Counted from the stretch's first letter, positions 1 to 6,147 are shown. The stretch is DNA of 8,845 nt from Clostridium sp. CAG:169 (GCA_000435195.1 FR880241.1:1-8845); one strand, 5' to 3'. The notes: generated by a model from the letters alone, not told the origin. Program-made: numbers and translations.

Positions 1-687
1 GCCGGACATCGGCAGACCAATTTGCGTCGGGCAATCGAGCAATCCTGCAACCCCTATTTTATCAAGCTGGGACAGAAGGCAGGCGCACAGGCGCTGCTGG
101 GGATGGCGCAGGCACTGGGATTTGGACAGGAAACGGTCCTTGCCGAGGGCATCATCGCCCGACAGGGCACCCTGCCCTCGCTGGAGGAGCTTTCCAGCCC
201 GCACGAGCTTGCCAATTTTTCCTTTGGGCAGGGCAAGCTGACGGCAACGCCGGTGCAGGTAGCAGCGATGGTCAGCGCAGTGGCAAACGGAGGACTGGCA
301 GTCAGTCCCAAGCTGGTGCTGGGCAGCACCACAGACGGCAGCACCCTTGAGCCACAGCAGCAGACAGCGCCGGTGCGGGTGTTCAGCGAGAGGACCGCGC
401 AGATTTTGCGGGAGGACATGATTGGAGTGGTCGAGCAGGGCAGTGCGACGATGGCAAAGCCACAGCAGGGCGGAGCGGGAGGAAAAACCGCCTCGGCGCA
501 GACCGGTATTTTGGATGAGGACGGGGAAGAGGTGGTACACGCATGGTTTGCCGGCTTCTTTCCGGCGCAGCAGCCGCGCTATGCCGCAGTCGTTCTCATT
601 GAAGGCGGAGAGTACGGCGGACAAGTCGCTTCCCCGATTTTTCGCCAGATTGTGGACCGCTACGGTCCGCTGGAGCCGGAAGTATGA
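1..687 (+). CDS. class B penicillin-binding protein (D,D-transpeptidase), C-terminal part
   Basis: The frame is open from base 1 and ends at the TGA at 685-687, giving 228 visible residues; the start and the catalytic SxxK motif lie outside the window. Class B PBPs cross-link peptidoglycan on the outer face of the membrane, usually with a RodA/FtsW-type glycosyltransferase. The second active-site motif SxN is visible as Ser-Cys-Asn at visible residues 15-17 (bases 43-51). A SFGQG stretch and TPVQVA follow, as in FtsI/SpoVD/PBP2 transpeptidases. The third motif, normally KTG, reads Lys-Thr-Ala here (bases 484-492), followed by SAQTG. The C-terminal WFAGFFP and AVVLIEGG segments are also typical. 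Elongation (MrdA/PbpA-like) and division or sporulation (FtsI/SpoVD-like) roles cannot be separated from this fragment. A cell-wall elongation role would fit the neighbouring genes, but that is inference. Confidence 0.9.
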   Translation, partial: AGHRQTNLRRAIEQSCNPYFIKLGQKAGAQALLGMAQALGFGQETVLAEGIIARQGTLPSLEELSSPHELANFSFGQGKLTATPVQVAAMVSAVANGGLAVSPKLVLGSTTDGSTLEPQQQTAPVRVFSERTAQILREDMIGVVEQGSATMAKPQQGGAGGKTASAQTGILDEDGEEVVHAWFAGFFPAQQPRYAAVVLIEGGEYGGQVASPIFRQIVDRYGPLEPEV

Positions 688-747
688 TAAATTTTACAGA
701 ATTTATACCATTTGTAATGAAAAGTCGCTTTTAAAATCAAAAAACTG

Positions 748-756
748 TGCTATAAT
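748..756 (+). promoter_or_regulatory. extended -10 sigma-A promoter for the EEP hydrolase gene
   Basis: TGCTATAAT is a perfect TATAAT hexamer (751-756) preceded by the TGn extended -10 dinucleotide. No convincing -35 hexamer lies 16-18 bases upstream; the region is T-rich only. The predicted start site near 763 gives a leader of about 50 bases to the ATG at 813. It follows the PBP stop by about 60 bases, so the hydrolase gene probably has its own transcript, although no strong terminator separates it from the PBP gene. Confidence 0.55.
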
Positions 757-796
757 AAAGATAGATCCTCGGGAAAAACGCCGGGAGAAGTATGGA

Positions 797-803
797 AGGG
801 AGA
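797..803 (+). promoter_or_regulatory. ribosome binding site deciding the EEP gene start
   Basis: AGGGAGA lies about 10 bases before the ATG at 813. A competing ATG at 792 has GGGAG at 783-787 only 4 bases upstream, and starting there would translate this ribosome binding site itself as Glu-Gly-Arg. The ATG at 813 is therefore preferred; 792 and 825 remain possible. Confidence 0.45.
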
Positions 804-812
804 ATGATACCA

Positions 813-1658
813 ATGGCTTTATCTATGACACACGCAGAAGAAATAAAGGTCGTCTCTTTTAATCTCCGGCGGGATTTTGGTCCGCAGCGCAAAAATCGCT
901 GGGAAACCCGCAAAGAGCTTGCTGCCAAAGTGATTGAACAGTCCAATGCGGAGATTATCGGGGTGCAGGAGTTTTTGCCCAATATGCGCAAGGACCTCAA
1001 GGAGCTGCTGGATGGCTACAGCATTTTCGGCAGAGGTCGTTTGAGCGGCAAAAAGCCCAACAACGATGAGCACTCGGACATCATCATCAAAAACGACCAG
1101 GTCGAGGTATCCCGATGCAGGACCTTTTGGCTTTCCAAAAAGCCGGAAACGCCCAGCCGCGCAATGTTTGCCGTTTACCCCAGAATCTGCACAGTAGCGG
1201 AGGTCAAGCTCAAAAAGAGCGGTCGGCGCCTGCGGGTGTTCAACACCCATTTTGATCACGTTTCTCCGCTGGCACGCTCGTTTGGAGCCAAGCTGATTCT
1301 TGAACAGATTCACAACGCCAACCAGACCGACCCGCTGCCGACCATTGTGATGGGGGACTTTAATGCCAAACCCAACAGCAAGGCGGTGCGGATGATGCGG
1401 GAAAATCTGTCCGGCTATCAGGATGTCCGCTTGCAGGACATCTACGATTCGGTCGAGCAGCTGATTGGCAACACCTACCACGGATTTAAGGGAAAAATCA
1501 AGCAGAAGTTTAAACCCATCGACTATATCTTTGTGTCGGATGATTTTGAAATCGTCAACGCTTCGGTGGATACCAGCAGCTTCGACGGAGCTTATCCGTC
1601 TGACCACTATCCCATCAGTGCGACCCTGCGTTTAAAGGCAGAGCCGACAGTACAGTAG
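813..1658 (+). CDS. endonuclease/exonuclease/phosphatase family protein
   Basis: The 281-residue product has the metal-dependent EEP fold shared by DNase I, exonuclease III and inositol-phosphate phosphatases. Visible motifs in order: VSFNLR with Asn17, GVQE with Glu53, FNTHFDH at about 143-149, GDFNAKP at 181-187 with the catalytic Asp and Asn, IDYIFVS around 236-242, and the terminal SDHYP with Asp264 and His265. The full catalytic set is therefore present. There is no signal peptide or membrane segment, so it is probably cytoplasmic. The length matches the stand-alone bacterial family, which has no DNA-binding additions. The substrate (DNA, a phosphodiester or a sugar phosphate) cannot be read from sequence. 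The gene has its own promoter and ends at a strong bidirectional terminator. If translation begins at 792, seven residues are added. Confidence 0.9.
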   Translation: MALSMTHAEEIKVVSFNLRRDFGPQRKNRWETRKELAAKVIEQSNAEIIGVQEFLPNMRKDLKELLDGYSIFGRGRLSGKKPNNDEHSDIIIKNDQVEVSRCRTFWLSKKPETPSRAMFAVYPRICTVAEVKLKKSGRRLRVFNTHFDHVSPLARSFGAKLILEQIHNANQTDPLPTIVMGDFNAKPNSKAVRMMRENLSGYQDVRLQDIYDSVEQLIGNTYHGFKGKIKQKFKPIDYIFVSDDFEIVNASVDTSSFDGAYPSDHYPISATLRLKAEPTVQ

Positions 1659-1672
1659 TAAAAAATGAAAAG

Positions 1673-1709
1673 AAAAAAGGCGTTCTGTGGTAACACAGAA
1701 CGCCTTTTT
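1673..1709. terminator. bidirectional rho-independent terminator between convergent genes
   Basis: An 11-bp perfect stem (GGCGTTCTGTG at 1679-1689 with CACAGAACGCC at 1694-1704) closes on a GTAA loop. Six A precede and five T follow, so it works on either strand. It ends the plus-strand EEP gene (stop at 1658) and the minus-strand amidohydrolase operon (stop at 1724). Confidence 0.92.
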
Positions 1710-1723
1710 GATTTGCGTAAAAT

Positions 1724-2890
1724 TTATTTGGTCAGGGTGTCGTGGACAATCTTGCCGTCGATGATGGTCATGCGGCAGGCAGACAGGCTGCTGAACGGAT
1801 GTCCGTCAAAGATGGCGATGTCGGCATCCTTGCCTTCTTCCAGCGAGCCGACACGGTCCTCCAGCTGGAGGGTGCGGGCAGGATTGATGGTGATGCCCTC
1901 AAAGGCAGATTGTTCGCTCAGACCGCGGCGCATCAAAAGACCGAGGGTAGCCGGCAGATAAGCGGTTTGCGAGCCGGTGTCGGCAGTCAGCGAAATCGGA
2001 ACGCCTGCATTTGCCAGGATAGCAGGGTTTTCCATCTTCATGTTCCACAGTTCCTGTTTGTACGGCTGCCAGAGGTATGGACCGATGGTGCAGCGGACAT
2101 TGTGACGTTTGAGCGCATCGACGATCATGTGACCTTCGGTGCAGTGCTCGATGGTGTAGTCCAGGTGGAATTCCTCGGCTACCCGAACAGCGGTCAGCAC
2201 GTCGTCCGAGCGGTGGGCATGGATGCGGCAGCGCATCTCACCGCGTACGACCGGAACCAGAGCATCCAGCTTGAAGTCCGGCTCAGGTGCTTTGGAAGGG
2301 TCGGTCTCGGCTGCTTTGAGACGGTCGGAGTAGACCTTTGCCTTGTACAGTGCACCGCGCATCACCGCAGCGACACCCATGCGGGTCATCGGACTCTTTT
2401 TGTCGGGACCGTAGCAGCGCTTCGGGTTTTCGCCGGTGGCAAATTTCATCTGCTCGGTGCCGGGGATAATCATTTCCTCTGCGCTTTGTACATCGCGCAG
2501 CTTGATGACGATGCCGGTGCCGCCGATGACGTTGGCAGAACCGGGCAGGATGCAGACGGTGGTAAATCCGGCTTCCCGCACTTTCGAGATGGCATAATCA
2601 TACGGGTTTACCGCATCCATTGCGCGCACCTGCGGGGTGAGCGGGTCGGTGACCTCATTGCCGTCCGAGCCGGTCAGGGTGCCGGGCTCGTTAAAGTTGG
2701 AAATATGGGTATGGCAGTCGATCAAACCCGGGGTGACCCAGCAGCCGGCGGCATCGATGACCTGCGCGTCCTGTGGCACAGCAATCTGCTGTCCTACTGC
2801 CTTGATTTTTCCGTCTTCTATCAAAACCGTTCCGTTTTCAAAGGTCTGACCGGTGACGGTGACGACCTTTCCGTTGGTAATTGCAATCAT
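1724..2890 (-). CDS. amidohydrolase, imidazolonepropionase-like (second gene of the pair)
   Basis: The 388-residue product belongs to the amidohydrolase superfamily, COG1228-like branch: metal-dependent (beta/alpha)8 hydrolases acting on amide or imide bonds. After an N-terminal beta-sandwich part comes the metal motif His60-Thr-His62 in PGLIDCHTH. His224 and His226 lie in HAHRSDD, His249 in IEHC, and Asp304 in LTADTG. The C-terminal EGKDADIAIFDG closes the composite beta domain. Lys149, just before GENPKR, could be the carboxylated lysine found in some subfamilies, but this is inference. There is no signal peptide, so it is probably cytoplasmic. The start at 2890 follows an AAGGAG whose spacing is rather long (12 bases). 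The gene lies 21 bases after the stop of its paralog and is read from the same promoter. The substrate is unknown; imidazolonepropionate, Xaa-Pro/Xaa-Arg dipeptides and other amides are all possible. No other histidine-degradation genes are nearby. Confidence 0.9.
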   Translation of the reverse strand: MIAITNGKVVTVTGQTFENGTVLIEDGKIKAVGQQIAVPQDAQVIDAAGCWVTPGLIDCHTHISNFNEPGTLTGSDGNEVTDPLTPQVRAMDAVNPYDYAISKVREAGFTTVCILPGSANVIGGTGIVIKLRDVQSAEEMIIPGTEQMKFATGENPKRCYGPDKKSPMTRMGVAAVMRGALYKAKVYSDRLKAAETDPSKAPEPDFKLDALVPVVRGEMRCRIHAHRSDDVLTAVRVAEEFHLDYTIEHCTEGHMIVDALKRHNVRCTIGPYLWQPYKQELWNMKMENPAILANAGVPISLTADTGSQTAYLPATLGLLMRRGLSEQSAFEGITINPARTLQLEDRVGSLEEGKDADIAIFDGHPFSSLSACRMTIIDGKIVHDTLTK

Positions 2891-2911
2891 CTTTCTGCTG
2901 CTCTCCTTCCG

Positions 2912-4075
2912 TTACAGAGTGTTGTGGTAGATTTCGCCGTCGATCATCGTCAGGCGGCACAGGGTCAGGCTGTCGAATGGGTTGCCGTCAAAGATGGCGA
3001 TGTCGGCGTCCTTGCCCTCCTCCAGAGAGCCGATGCGGTCCTCCAGATTCAAAATCTTGGCAGGATTGATGGTGACGCCTTTCATGGCATCCTCAAAGGA
3101 AAGCCCGTTGCGGATTAAAATACCGATGGTCATAGGCAGTACGCTGGTCTGGGAGCCTGTGTCGGCGGTCAGGCAGACGGTCATCTGCGGCTGCTCGCAC
3201 AGGATGCCGGGTGTTTTGAGCGAACGACCGTGAATCTCCATCTTGCTTGGAGAGGTCAGGTGCGGACCAATCACACAGCGAACCTGTTTTTCGTTCAATA
3301 CGTCCTTGATTTTATAGCCTTCGGTGCAGTGCTCAATCACATAGTCCAGGTGGTATTCCTCAGCGATGCTGATGGCGGTGAGGATGTCATCCGAGCGGTG
3401 GGCGTGCATCCGGCAGCGCATCTGACCGCGGATGACCGGCACCAGCGCCTGCATCTGGTAGTCCGGCTTGGGAGCTTTGGAAGGGTCGGTTTCGGCTTCG
3501 AGCAGGGCGTCGGAATAATTTTTTGCGTTAAAGAGCGTTTCGCGCAGAAGACCGGCCAATCCCATGCGGGTCTGTGGGGTCTGCTTGCGTGCGCCGTAGT
3601 TTCGTTTTGGATTTTCGCCGAAGGCAAACTTCATCTGCTCGCTGCCCGGGATTGCCATTTCCTGTGCGGTGTGACCGCGCAGCTTGATGGAAATGCCGGT
3701 ACCGCCGATGACGTTGCCCGAGCCGGGTGTGGAGTATACCGTTGTAAAGCCCGCCTCACGGACCGGAACGATCGAATAATCGTCGGGGTAAACAGCATCC
3801 ATTGCGCGGATGTGCGGCTGAATCGGACCGGTCATCTCGTTGCCGTCGGAAAGTCCAGGCAGGGAATTGGGTTCGCTGAAGTTGCAGATATGGGTATGAC
3901 AGTCGATCAGACCCGGGGTGACCCAGCAGCCGGAAGCGTCGATGACTTCGGTGCCTTCAGGCAGCTCGATGTCAGGACCGACAGCTTTGATCTTGCCGTT
4001 GTCGACAAGGACGGTCGCCTTGTCAAAGGTTTGACCGGTGACGGTGAACACTTTGCCGTTGATGATTGCTTTCAT
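2912..4075 (-). CDS. amidohydrolase, imidazolonepropionase-like (first gene of the pair)
   Basis: The 387-residue product is collinear with and clearly homologous to the next gene downstream, so the two are tandem paralogs. All metal-site positions are kept: His60-Thr-His62, His224/His226 in HAHRSDD, His249 in IEHC, Asp305 in LTADTG, and GENPKR near 154-159. The paralogs differ mainly in the loop after HTH (residues 64-85) and in residues 271-300. Those stretches lie near the active-site mouth in this fold, which hints at different substrates. AAGGAGG lies 13 bases before the ATG, a long spacing seen in both copies. It is first in the operon, about 58 bases downstream of the predicted transcription start, with a palindrome in the leader. 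The annotation as an amidohydrolase is secure; the physiological reaction is not known. Confidence 0.9.
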   Translation of the reverse strand: MKAIINGKVFTVTGQTFDKATVLVDNGKIKAVGPDIELPEGTEVIDASGCWVTPGLIDCHTHICNFSEPNSLPGLSDGNEMTGPIQPHIRAMDAVYPDDYSIVPVREAGFTTVYSTPGSGNVIGGTGISIKLRGHTAQEMAIPGSEQMKFAFGENPKRNYGARKQTPQTRMGLAGLLRETLFNAKNYSDALLEAETDPSKAPKPDYQMQALVPVIRGQMRCRMHAHRSDDILTAISIAEEYHLDYVIEHCTEGYKIKDVLNEKQVRCVIGPHLTSPSKMEIHGRSLKTPGILCEQPQMTVCLTADTGSQTSVLPMTIGILIRNGLSFEDAMKGVTINPAKILNLEDRIGSLEEGKDADIAIFDGNPFDSLTLCRLTMIDGEIYHNTL

Positions 4076-4104
4076 GGTTGTGCTGATTCCTCCTTCTTAT
4101 GTAG

Positions 4105-4117
4105 ACGCAATTTGCGT
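4105..4117. repeat. 13-bp palindrome in the amidohydrolase operon leader
   Basis: ACGCAA-T-TTGCGT is a perfect inverted repeat lying between the predicted start site and the ribosome binding site of the first amidohydrolase. It could be an operator or a small RNA hairpin. It has no T tract, so it is not a terminator. Confidence 0.4.
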
Positions 4118-4139
4118 TTATGATTCAGAACTCAGGTTC

Positions 4140-4168
4140 ATCATAGCACAGAGAAAAGGTAATGTAAA
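4140..4168 (-). promoter_or_regulatory. sigma-A promoter of the amidohydrolase operon
   Basis: Read on the minus strand, TTTACA (plus 4163-4168) is followed by a 17-bp spacer and TATGAT (plus 4140-4145). TGC directly before the -10 gives an extended -10. The predicted start is near 4133. A GAAC-TCAG-GTTC inverted repeat (4128-4139) covers the start site. Confidence 0.72.
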
Positions 4169-4177
4169 TAATTACAT
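4162..4177. promoter_or_regulatory. palindrome overlapping the -35 region, candidate operator
   Basis: ATGTAA-ATAA-TTACAT is a perfect 6-bp inverted repeat with a 4-base spacer. It covers the -35 hexamer of the amidohydrolase promoter, a usual place for a repressor or an activator to bind. No regulator gene is present in the window, so the protein is unknown. Confidence 0.4.
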
Positions 4178-4249
4178 ATAAACTTTTTTGAATGAGGATA
4201 AAGTTTATTCATCTTGCATAAGTAAAGCGGGTGCTTTTTGATAGAACAG

Positions 4250-4278
4250 GAATATCCGAAAAGGAAAGGACATACAAT
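4250..4278 (+). promoter_or_regulatory. sigma-E-type (mother-cell sporulation) promoter for the M23/M50 pair
   Basis: CATACAAT at 4271-4278 matches the Bacillus sigma-E -10 consensus CATACAnT at every fixed position. GAATATC at 4250-4256 matches the KMATATT-like -35 at six of seven positions. The spacer is 14 bases, within the usual range. The predicted start near 4285 lies before the GGGAGG at 4296-4301. In Bacillus subtilis the spoIVF operon is sigma-E controlled, which fits the genes downstream. No comparable sigma-A promoter was found for this gene pair. Confidence 0.65.
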
Positions 4279-4311
4279 GTGACCAAACAGTCGTCGGGAG
4301 GAAAAGACAAA

Positions 4312-5151
4312 ATGGACAAAAAATGGAAAACAGCACAAAAGGAAAAAACGCTTCGGGAGGGCTTGACTTCGATGCTTTGCTTTCAGATGGCGCTGTGTCT
4401 GGCAGCAGCGGGGGTGTTTTTTGCTTCGGTGCGGCTGGGTGGGGAAAATGAAGATGCTGCAAGAAATGCCGCTCGGATGCTTTGCCGGGAGGAGCAGGAG
4501 ATTTTGTTTGACACAGAAAAGCTCGGGCAGCTTTGGCAGCAGTTTTGTGGGTTTTGGCAGGGAGGAGCGGGTCATATTTTGGAGGAGATTCGGGATTTTG
4601 TCGCAAAACAGATTGTGTCCCCCGAGCAGCTGCCCGAGCCGGTGGTCGGTATGAGTGAGCAGACAGAATCGGGTGCAGGCGGTGCTTTTCCCGGCAAGGG
4701 CATGGCAGCAGCCAAGGGAACGACCCTTGCTCCCTACCTGCTCAGCGCTCAGCTGTGTACACCGGTGGCAGGACGGGTGACCTCCTGCTTTGGCTGGCGG
4801 GAGCATCCAATCAGCCGGCAGGCAGATTTTCACAAGGGAGTGGACATTGCGGCGGCGCAGGGGACACCGGTGCGGGCGGCTTTGCCCGGGGTGGTGGAAT
4901 CGGTCGGCTACAACGAAAGTTACGGCAACTATCTGGTCATCCGTCACTCCGAGCAGCTGCGGACCACCTACAACCATTGCAGCGAGATTTTGGCGGAAGA
5001 GGGCGAGCAGCTTTCCCGTGGGGACCGCATCGCGCTGGTGGGGAGTACGGGCATCTCCACCGGTCCGCATCTGCACTTTGAAATTGAGGTACAGGGGAAA
5101 AAGGCGGACCCGCTTTTATCGCTGGAGGTCAAGGTGTATGAAGAAAAATGA
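4312..5151 (+). CDS. M23 family peptidase, SpoIVFA-like membrane protein
   Basis: The 279-residue product begins with a basic stretch and one membrane segment (about 19-40), so the rest is predicted outside the cytoplasm. In a sporangium this would be the space between mother cell and forespore. A variable linker (about 45-145) leads to a LytM/M23 domain (about 150-270). The zinc and catalytic residues appear complete: His174 and Asp178 in HKGVD, His222 in TYNHC, and His253/His255 in HLHFE. Related proteins either cut peptidoglycan or, like SpoIVFA, hold and regulate the SpoIVFB protease. The M50 gene overlaps its end by 14 bases, which favours the SpoIVFA role. The ATG at 4312 has GGGAGG 10 bases upstream. 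An in-frame GTG at 4231 lies before the predicted sigma-E start site and is rejected. The fold assignment is firm; the sporulation role is inferred. Confidence 0.88.
   Translation: MDKKWKTAQKEKTLREGLTSMLCFQMALCLAAAGVFFASVRLGGENEDAARNAARMLCREEQEILFDTEKLGQLWQQFCGFWQGGAGHILEEIRDFVAKQIVSPEQLPEPVVGMSEQTESGAGGAFPGKGMAAAKGTTLAPYLLSAQLCTPVAGRVTSCFGWREHPISRQADFHKGVDIAAAQGTPVRAALPGVVESVGYNESYGNYLVIRHSEQLRTTYNHCSEILAEEGEQLSRGDRIALVGSTGISTGPHLHFEIEVQGKKADPLLSLEVKVYEEK
5124..5128 (+). promoter_or_regulatory. ribosome binding site inside the M23 gene for the M50 gene
   Basis: GGAGG sits 9 bases before the ATG at 5138, inside the last codons of the M23 gene. With the 14-base overlap this points to translational coupling and supports 5138 as the true start of the protease. 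Confidence 0.75.
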
Positions 5152-5728
5152 ACGGGATAGAGCCATCCGGGTACAGGCAGATTTTGGCTTTTTTCTGCTG
5201 CTGAGTCTGGCGCTGCTGTTTGACCGGAGCGGTTTGGCGGTCGGATGTATCTGTGCAGCGCTGCTGCATGAGCTGGGACATCTGCTGGCGATGGCGGTCT
5301 GCGGCGTGTCGGTCACAGCAGTTTGTCTGTGCCCGCTGGGCGTGCGCATCGAGCGTGCAGCGGCGCCGTCCCTGCACAGGGAACTGTTTGTCAATCTGTC
5401 GGGTCCGATGTTCAATCTTCTGCTGGCGCTTGTTTTGTACTGTGCAGGAAAATTTCCCTTTTCTGCTGTCAACTGCGTGCTGGGATTGTTTGAGCTTTGT
5501 CCGCTGCCTTCGCTGGACGGCGGGCAGGCACTGTTTTGCCTGATGCAGCGGCATTTTTGCTTGAGGACCGCACAGAAATTTTGTACGGCGGTGCAGGGAG
5601 TTACCGTGCTGGTGGTGCTGGCGCTTGGCGTGCTGCTGCTGTACCGGCAGAAAAACGCTACTCTGCTGCTGTTGTCCGCTGCGCTGGCGGTGGGTCTGTT
5701 GGTGGACAGAAGAAAAAACGACGGGTAG
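5138..5728 (+). CDS. M50 site-2 protease family protein, SpoIVFB-like
   Basis: The 196-residue polytopic membrane protein is an intramembrane zinc metalloprotease. Hydrophobic segments lie near 15-30, 33-55, 84-104, 108-122, 150-170 and 174-190. The zinc motif HELGH is at 44-48, almost exactly where SpoIVFB of Bacillus subtilis has it. NLSGPMFN at 86-93 and the third zinc ligand Asp127 in LDGG are also present. SpoIVFB removes the pro-peptide of sigma-K in the mother cell, held in check by SpoIVFA. The M23 partner, overlapping start and sigma-E-like promoter all suit that role. Unlike the roughly 290-residue Bacillus protein, this one has no C-terminal CBS domain. The position eight residues before Asp127, usually Asn in NxxPxxPLDG, is Glu119, and the Pro two before is Ser125. 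The stop codon lies within the terminator stem. Another S2P-family substrate is possible. Confidence 0.88.
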   Translation: MKKNERDRAIRVQADFGFFLLLSLALLFDRSGLAVGCICAALLHELGHLLAMAVCGVSVTAVCLCPLGVRIERAAAPSLHRELFVNLSGPMFNLLLALVLYCAGKFPFSAVNCVLGLFELCPLPSLDGGQALFCLMQRHFCLRTAQKFCTAVQGVTVLVVLALGVLLLYRQKNATLLLLSAALAVGLLVDRRKNDG

Positions 5729-5759
5729 AAACCATTATGGTTTTCTACCCGTCGTTTTT
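5713..5759. terminator. bidirectional terminator after the M50 gene
   Basis: Six A (5713-5718) precede a long stem: CGACGGGTAGAAACC at 5719-5733 pairs with GGTTTTCTACCCGTCG at 5739-5754 with one bulged T, loop ATTAT, followed by five T. It takes in the M50 stop codon (5726-5728) and ends one base before the minus-strand coiled-coil gene's stop, so it serves both strands. Confidence 0.92.
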
Positions 5760-5760
5760 G

Positions 5761-6147
5761 TTAGATTTTTTTTACGGTCAACACCTTGAGCACATCGACT
5801 GCACCCTGGATGTCCTTGACCCGATCGTTGATTTCATTTACGCTCTGGAATTTTTCCAGCGTAGCACGTTGTCCGTCAAACAGCTGATGGATCGACTGCT
5901 TGATGTCGTTTTCCTGTGTCAGTTCCACCTTTTTCAGGCGTTTTTCCACAGCATCCAATGTCTGATAAAGATTTTTAATATCTTCCCGTCCGGCTTTTAC
6001 TTCGGCTTTGATCTCGCGCACCTCGTCACGGATGCCACGGACCTCTTCCTTAATGGATTTGATTTCATATTTGATTGGACCAAGCTCATTGGTCAGCTTG
6101 ACGTCCAACAGCTGGCTGATTGCGTCAATCAGTTCTCTGTCAATCAT
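5761..6147 (-). CDS. small coiled-coil protein of unknown function
   Basis: I do not recognise this 128-residue protein. From about residue 25 to 105 it is rich in Glu, Lys, Ile, Val and Leu with heptad-like spacing, as in KEEVRGIRDEVREIKAEVKA, so a long helical coiled coil is expected. It has no cysteine, no signal peptide and no membrane segment, and is probably a cytoplasmic oligomer or adaptor. The N-terminal MIDRELIDAISQLLDVKL could be a short separate helix. The start is well supported: AAAGGCGGTGA, one mismatch from the ideal ribosome binding site, lies 6 bases upstream, and a strong sigma-A promoter follows at 6172-6200. It ends at the terminator shared with the M50 gene. Its nearest same-strand neighbour is the GNAT gene 164 bases upstream. 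Function cannot be assigned. Confidence 0.8.
   Translation of the reverse strand: MIDRELIDAISQLLDVKLTNELGPIKYEIKSIKEEVRGIRDEVREIKAEVKAGREDIKNLYQTLDAVEKRLKKVELTQENDIKQSIHQLFDGQRATLEKFQSVNEINDRVKDIQGAVDVLKVLTVKKI

Noticed and set aside
687..706. ATAAATT/AATTTAT inverted repeat just after the PBP stop as a terminator
   Set aside because: The stem is entirely A-T and has no T tract, so it is unlikely to terminate.
1742..3118. 458-codon plus-strand open frame opposite the two amidohydrolase genes
   Set aside because: It runs antisense across both genes and their intergenic gap, has no plausible ribosome binding site or family motifs, and is explained by codon bias of the GC-rich genes on the other strand.
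3230..4123. 297-codon plus-strand open frame opposite the first amidohydrolase
   Set aside because: Antisense shadow; it also crosses the promoter and leader of the real gene.
4231..4311. Upstream GTG start for the M23 gene
   Set aside because: The GTG has no good ribosome binding site and lies before the predicted sigma-E start site; the ATG at 4312 has GGGAGG at good spacing.
4141..5076. 311-codon minus-strand open frame opposite the M23 gene
   Set aside because: The real M23 protein has a complete domain with catalytic motifs on the plus strand; this frame has low-complexity composition and no recognised motif.
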